Of a DNA stretch of 43,930 nucleotides, positions 42,957 through 43,930 are shown in pieces (positions within the stretch are counted from its first letter, which is position 1; each line of letters starts with the position of its first letter). Both the position numbers and the translations under genes were made by a program. The notes beneath the pieces were generated by a model. That model saw only the letters and a program-made list of their open reading frames with translations. It did no database searches and was not told the origin of the DNA. This DNA comes from Acidobacteriota bacterium (GTDB taxonomy: Bacteria > Acidobacteriota > Terriglobia > UBA7540): contig PLSX01000195.1 of the NCBI GenBank assembly GCA_003165315.1, positions 1-43,930 on the forward strand. The letters are read 5' to 3'.

Positions 42957-43011
42957 GATTCCCCCCGTAAATTTCAAATTATGCCCAGCCGCCACGGCAT
43001 GTTCCCACGCA

Positions 43012-43930
43012 TTAACGGCCCGCCACACCGCCTTGCTGTTGGAACCATGCGGTGACATTGGGCTCCTGAAGAGACTTCACATCCACGCAGCTACCGATGT
43101 CTTCAAGCGCTCGCTGAATGCCACCCTCATCCGACTTCTCTTGGATGAAGAAATCCTTAACTTCTTGTGCGCGTTTTGAGTCGCAGAAAACGCTGGTGGA
43201 AGAGAGAATTTTACCCCCGGTATTCCCAGGCGGCTTGCTGTTGATTTCTGCCCAATGTTTGCGGGCAAAATCCCATGCAAGGTCTGTACCAGCAGGGTTG
43301 GTCATAACCGCGCTAAGCAGTTGGCCAAAATCCTGTCCCCTCACTTCAGGCGAAAGCGCGAATTCAAGGGTCCGGGTGAGAAGCGCAGGGTCACTGAAGC
43401 GCGCCAGGGCGAAGAGAAAACGATAATACTCTTCCGGCGACTTAGCTGTCTTTGTGGCGGTACGGAATTCATCATAGAGTGTCGCATCACCTTCCAGTGC
43501 CGCGAGACCGACAACCGTATCCGCCAGTGAGGGGTCAATGGCAAGCGGATCGGCAAGGTATCGGCGTGCGAGTTTTCGCGCTGTTTCCAACACCTCAGGA
43601 TCGCGGCCCACCCGCCCAAGCGTGCTGAACACAGTGGCACGCATGCCCGGCTGCTCCACCCCTTCGCCAGGGCGCGGTTGCCAGCCCAGTTCCAGTGCCG
43701 CCGGGCGGAACAGACTCCCGACCCAAGCCCGGTAGGTGTCACGATCGGAGTCGCTCACCATTTCCCTATCAATAGTCTCGAGTTGTCCCGCGTAGGAATC
43801 CACCACAGGCAGCCGGCGATCGCTCTTCAAGGCAGACACCAAGGAGAGATAATTGCCAATCGGGGTCATACCAGCGCTTACCATGGCCCATTCATCATTC
43901 ACCAAGCTGTCCGCACGCATTTAAGAACGT
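43012..43930 (-). CDS. M1-family aminopeptidase, C-terminal ERAP1-like domain (partial)
   Basis: At least 302 codons are visible. They are all-helical with HEAT-like repeats (YRAWVGSLFRPAALELGW, ATVFSTLGRVGRDPEVLETARKLARRYL, FALARFSDPALLTRTLEFAL, GTDLAWDFARKHW, EVKDFFIQ), which matches the C-terminal domain of puromycin-sensitive/ERAP1-like M1 aminopeptidases. The zinc motif HExxH and the N-terminal domains would lie beyond the right edge, so the ATG seen near 43920 is not the real start. It ends 56 bases before the GH78 start, in the same direction. Confidence 0.82.

Overview
The window is chromosomal DNA of a GC-rich, Gram-negative-type soil bacterium. The set of exported glycoside hydrolases, the bactofilin, the FHA-ABC/PP2C pair, the CcdA-Lgt-TlpA operon and the intergenic palindromic repeats most resembles Acidobacteriota. 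That assignment is inference; no rRNA or marker gene is present to fix it.

Region 1 (1-2671) is the most unusual part: a tightly packed array of eight tRNA or tRNA-like genes, all on the + strand. The order is Pro(UGG), Pro(CGG), an initiator-like Met(CAU), a Glu-like body with an aberrant anticodon loop, Asp(GUC), Glu(UUC), then rtcB (RNA ligase), Arg(UCU), an 18-bp inverted-repeat element, an HNH endonuclease gene, a TGTCAGG-type repeat and Phe(GAA). Several tRNAs break normally invariant features (position 8, position 56, anticodon loop, acceptor pairing, CCA). This looks like an accessory, mobile-element-like tRNA array carrying its own RNA-repair ligase. It may extend left of the window.

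Region 2 (2679-6287, minus) holds an AsmA-like protein, a response regulator with a C-terminal zinc ribbon and an AlgH/YqgE protein that seems to carry a signal peptide. Region 3 (7037-16300, plus) holds a Tat-exported GH36 alpha-galactosidase, a YtcJ-type amidohydrolase, a 1166-aa GH38 alpha-mannosidase, a bactofilin and a methyltransferase-like protein. Region 4 (16444-23274, minus) holds a coiled-coil membrane protein, a triple-FHA ABC exporter with a PP2C phosphatase beside it, a DHH phosphoesterase and a zinc-ribbon membrane protein. An MFS transporter with an in-frame repeat insertion follows on the plus strand.

Region 5 (25370-29970, minus) is a thiol-redox/lipoprotein operon: ccdA, lgt, a TlpA-like protein, a DsbD-alpha-like protein and a small CxCGC protein. 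It is followed by a YfcE-type phosphoesterase and a coupled 43-aa protein. Region 6 (30220-38519, plus) has a HAD phosphatase, a DUF4139 protein, a GNAT pseudogene, and four genes (aldehyde dehydrogenase, aldo/keto reductase, lactonase-type amidohydrolase, LarA-like protein) that together suggest non-phosphorylative L-fucose-type sugar oxidation. A DksA/TraR-type zinc-finger protein closes it. Region 7 (38625-43920, minus) has a sulfatase-superfamily gene interrupted by one in-frame UAA, a GH78-like alpha-L-rhamnosidase and the C-terminal part of an M1 aminopeptidase. Regions 3, 6 and 7 fit a lifestyle of degrading complex glycans containing galactose, mannose, rhamnose and fucose.
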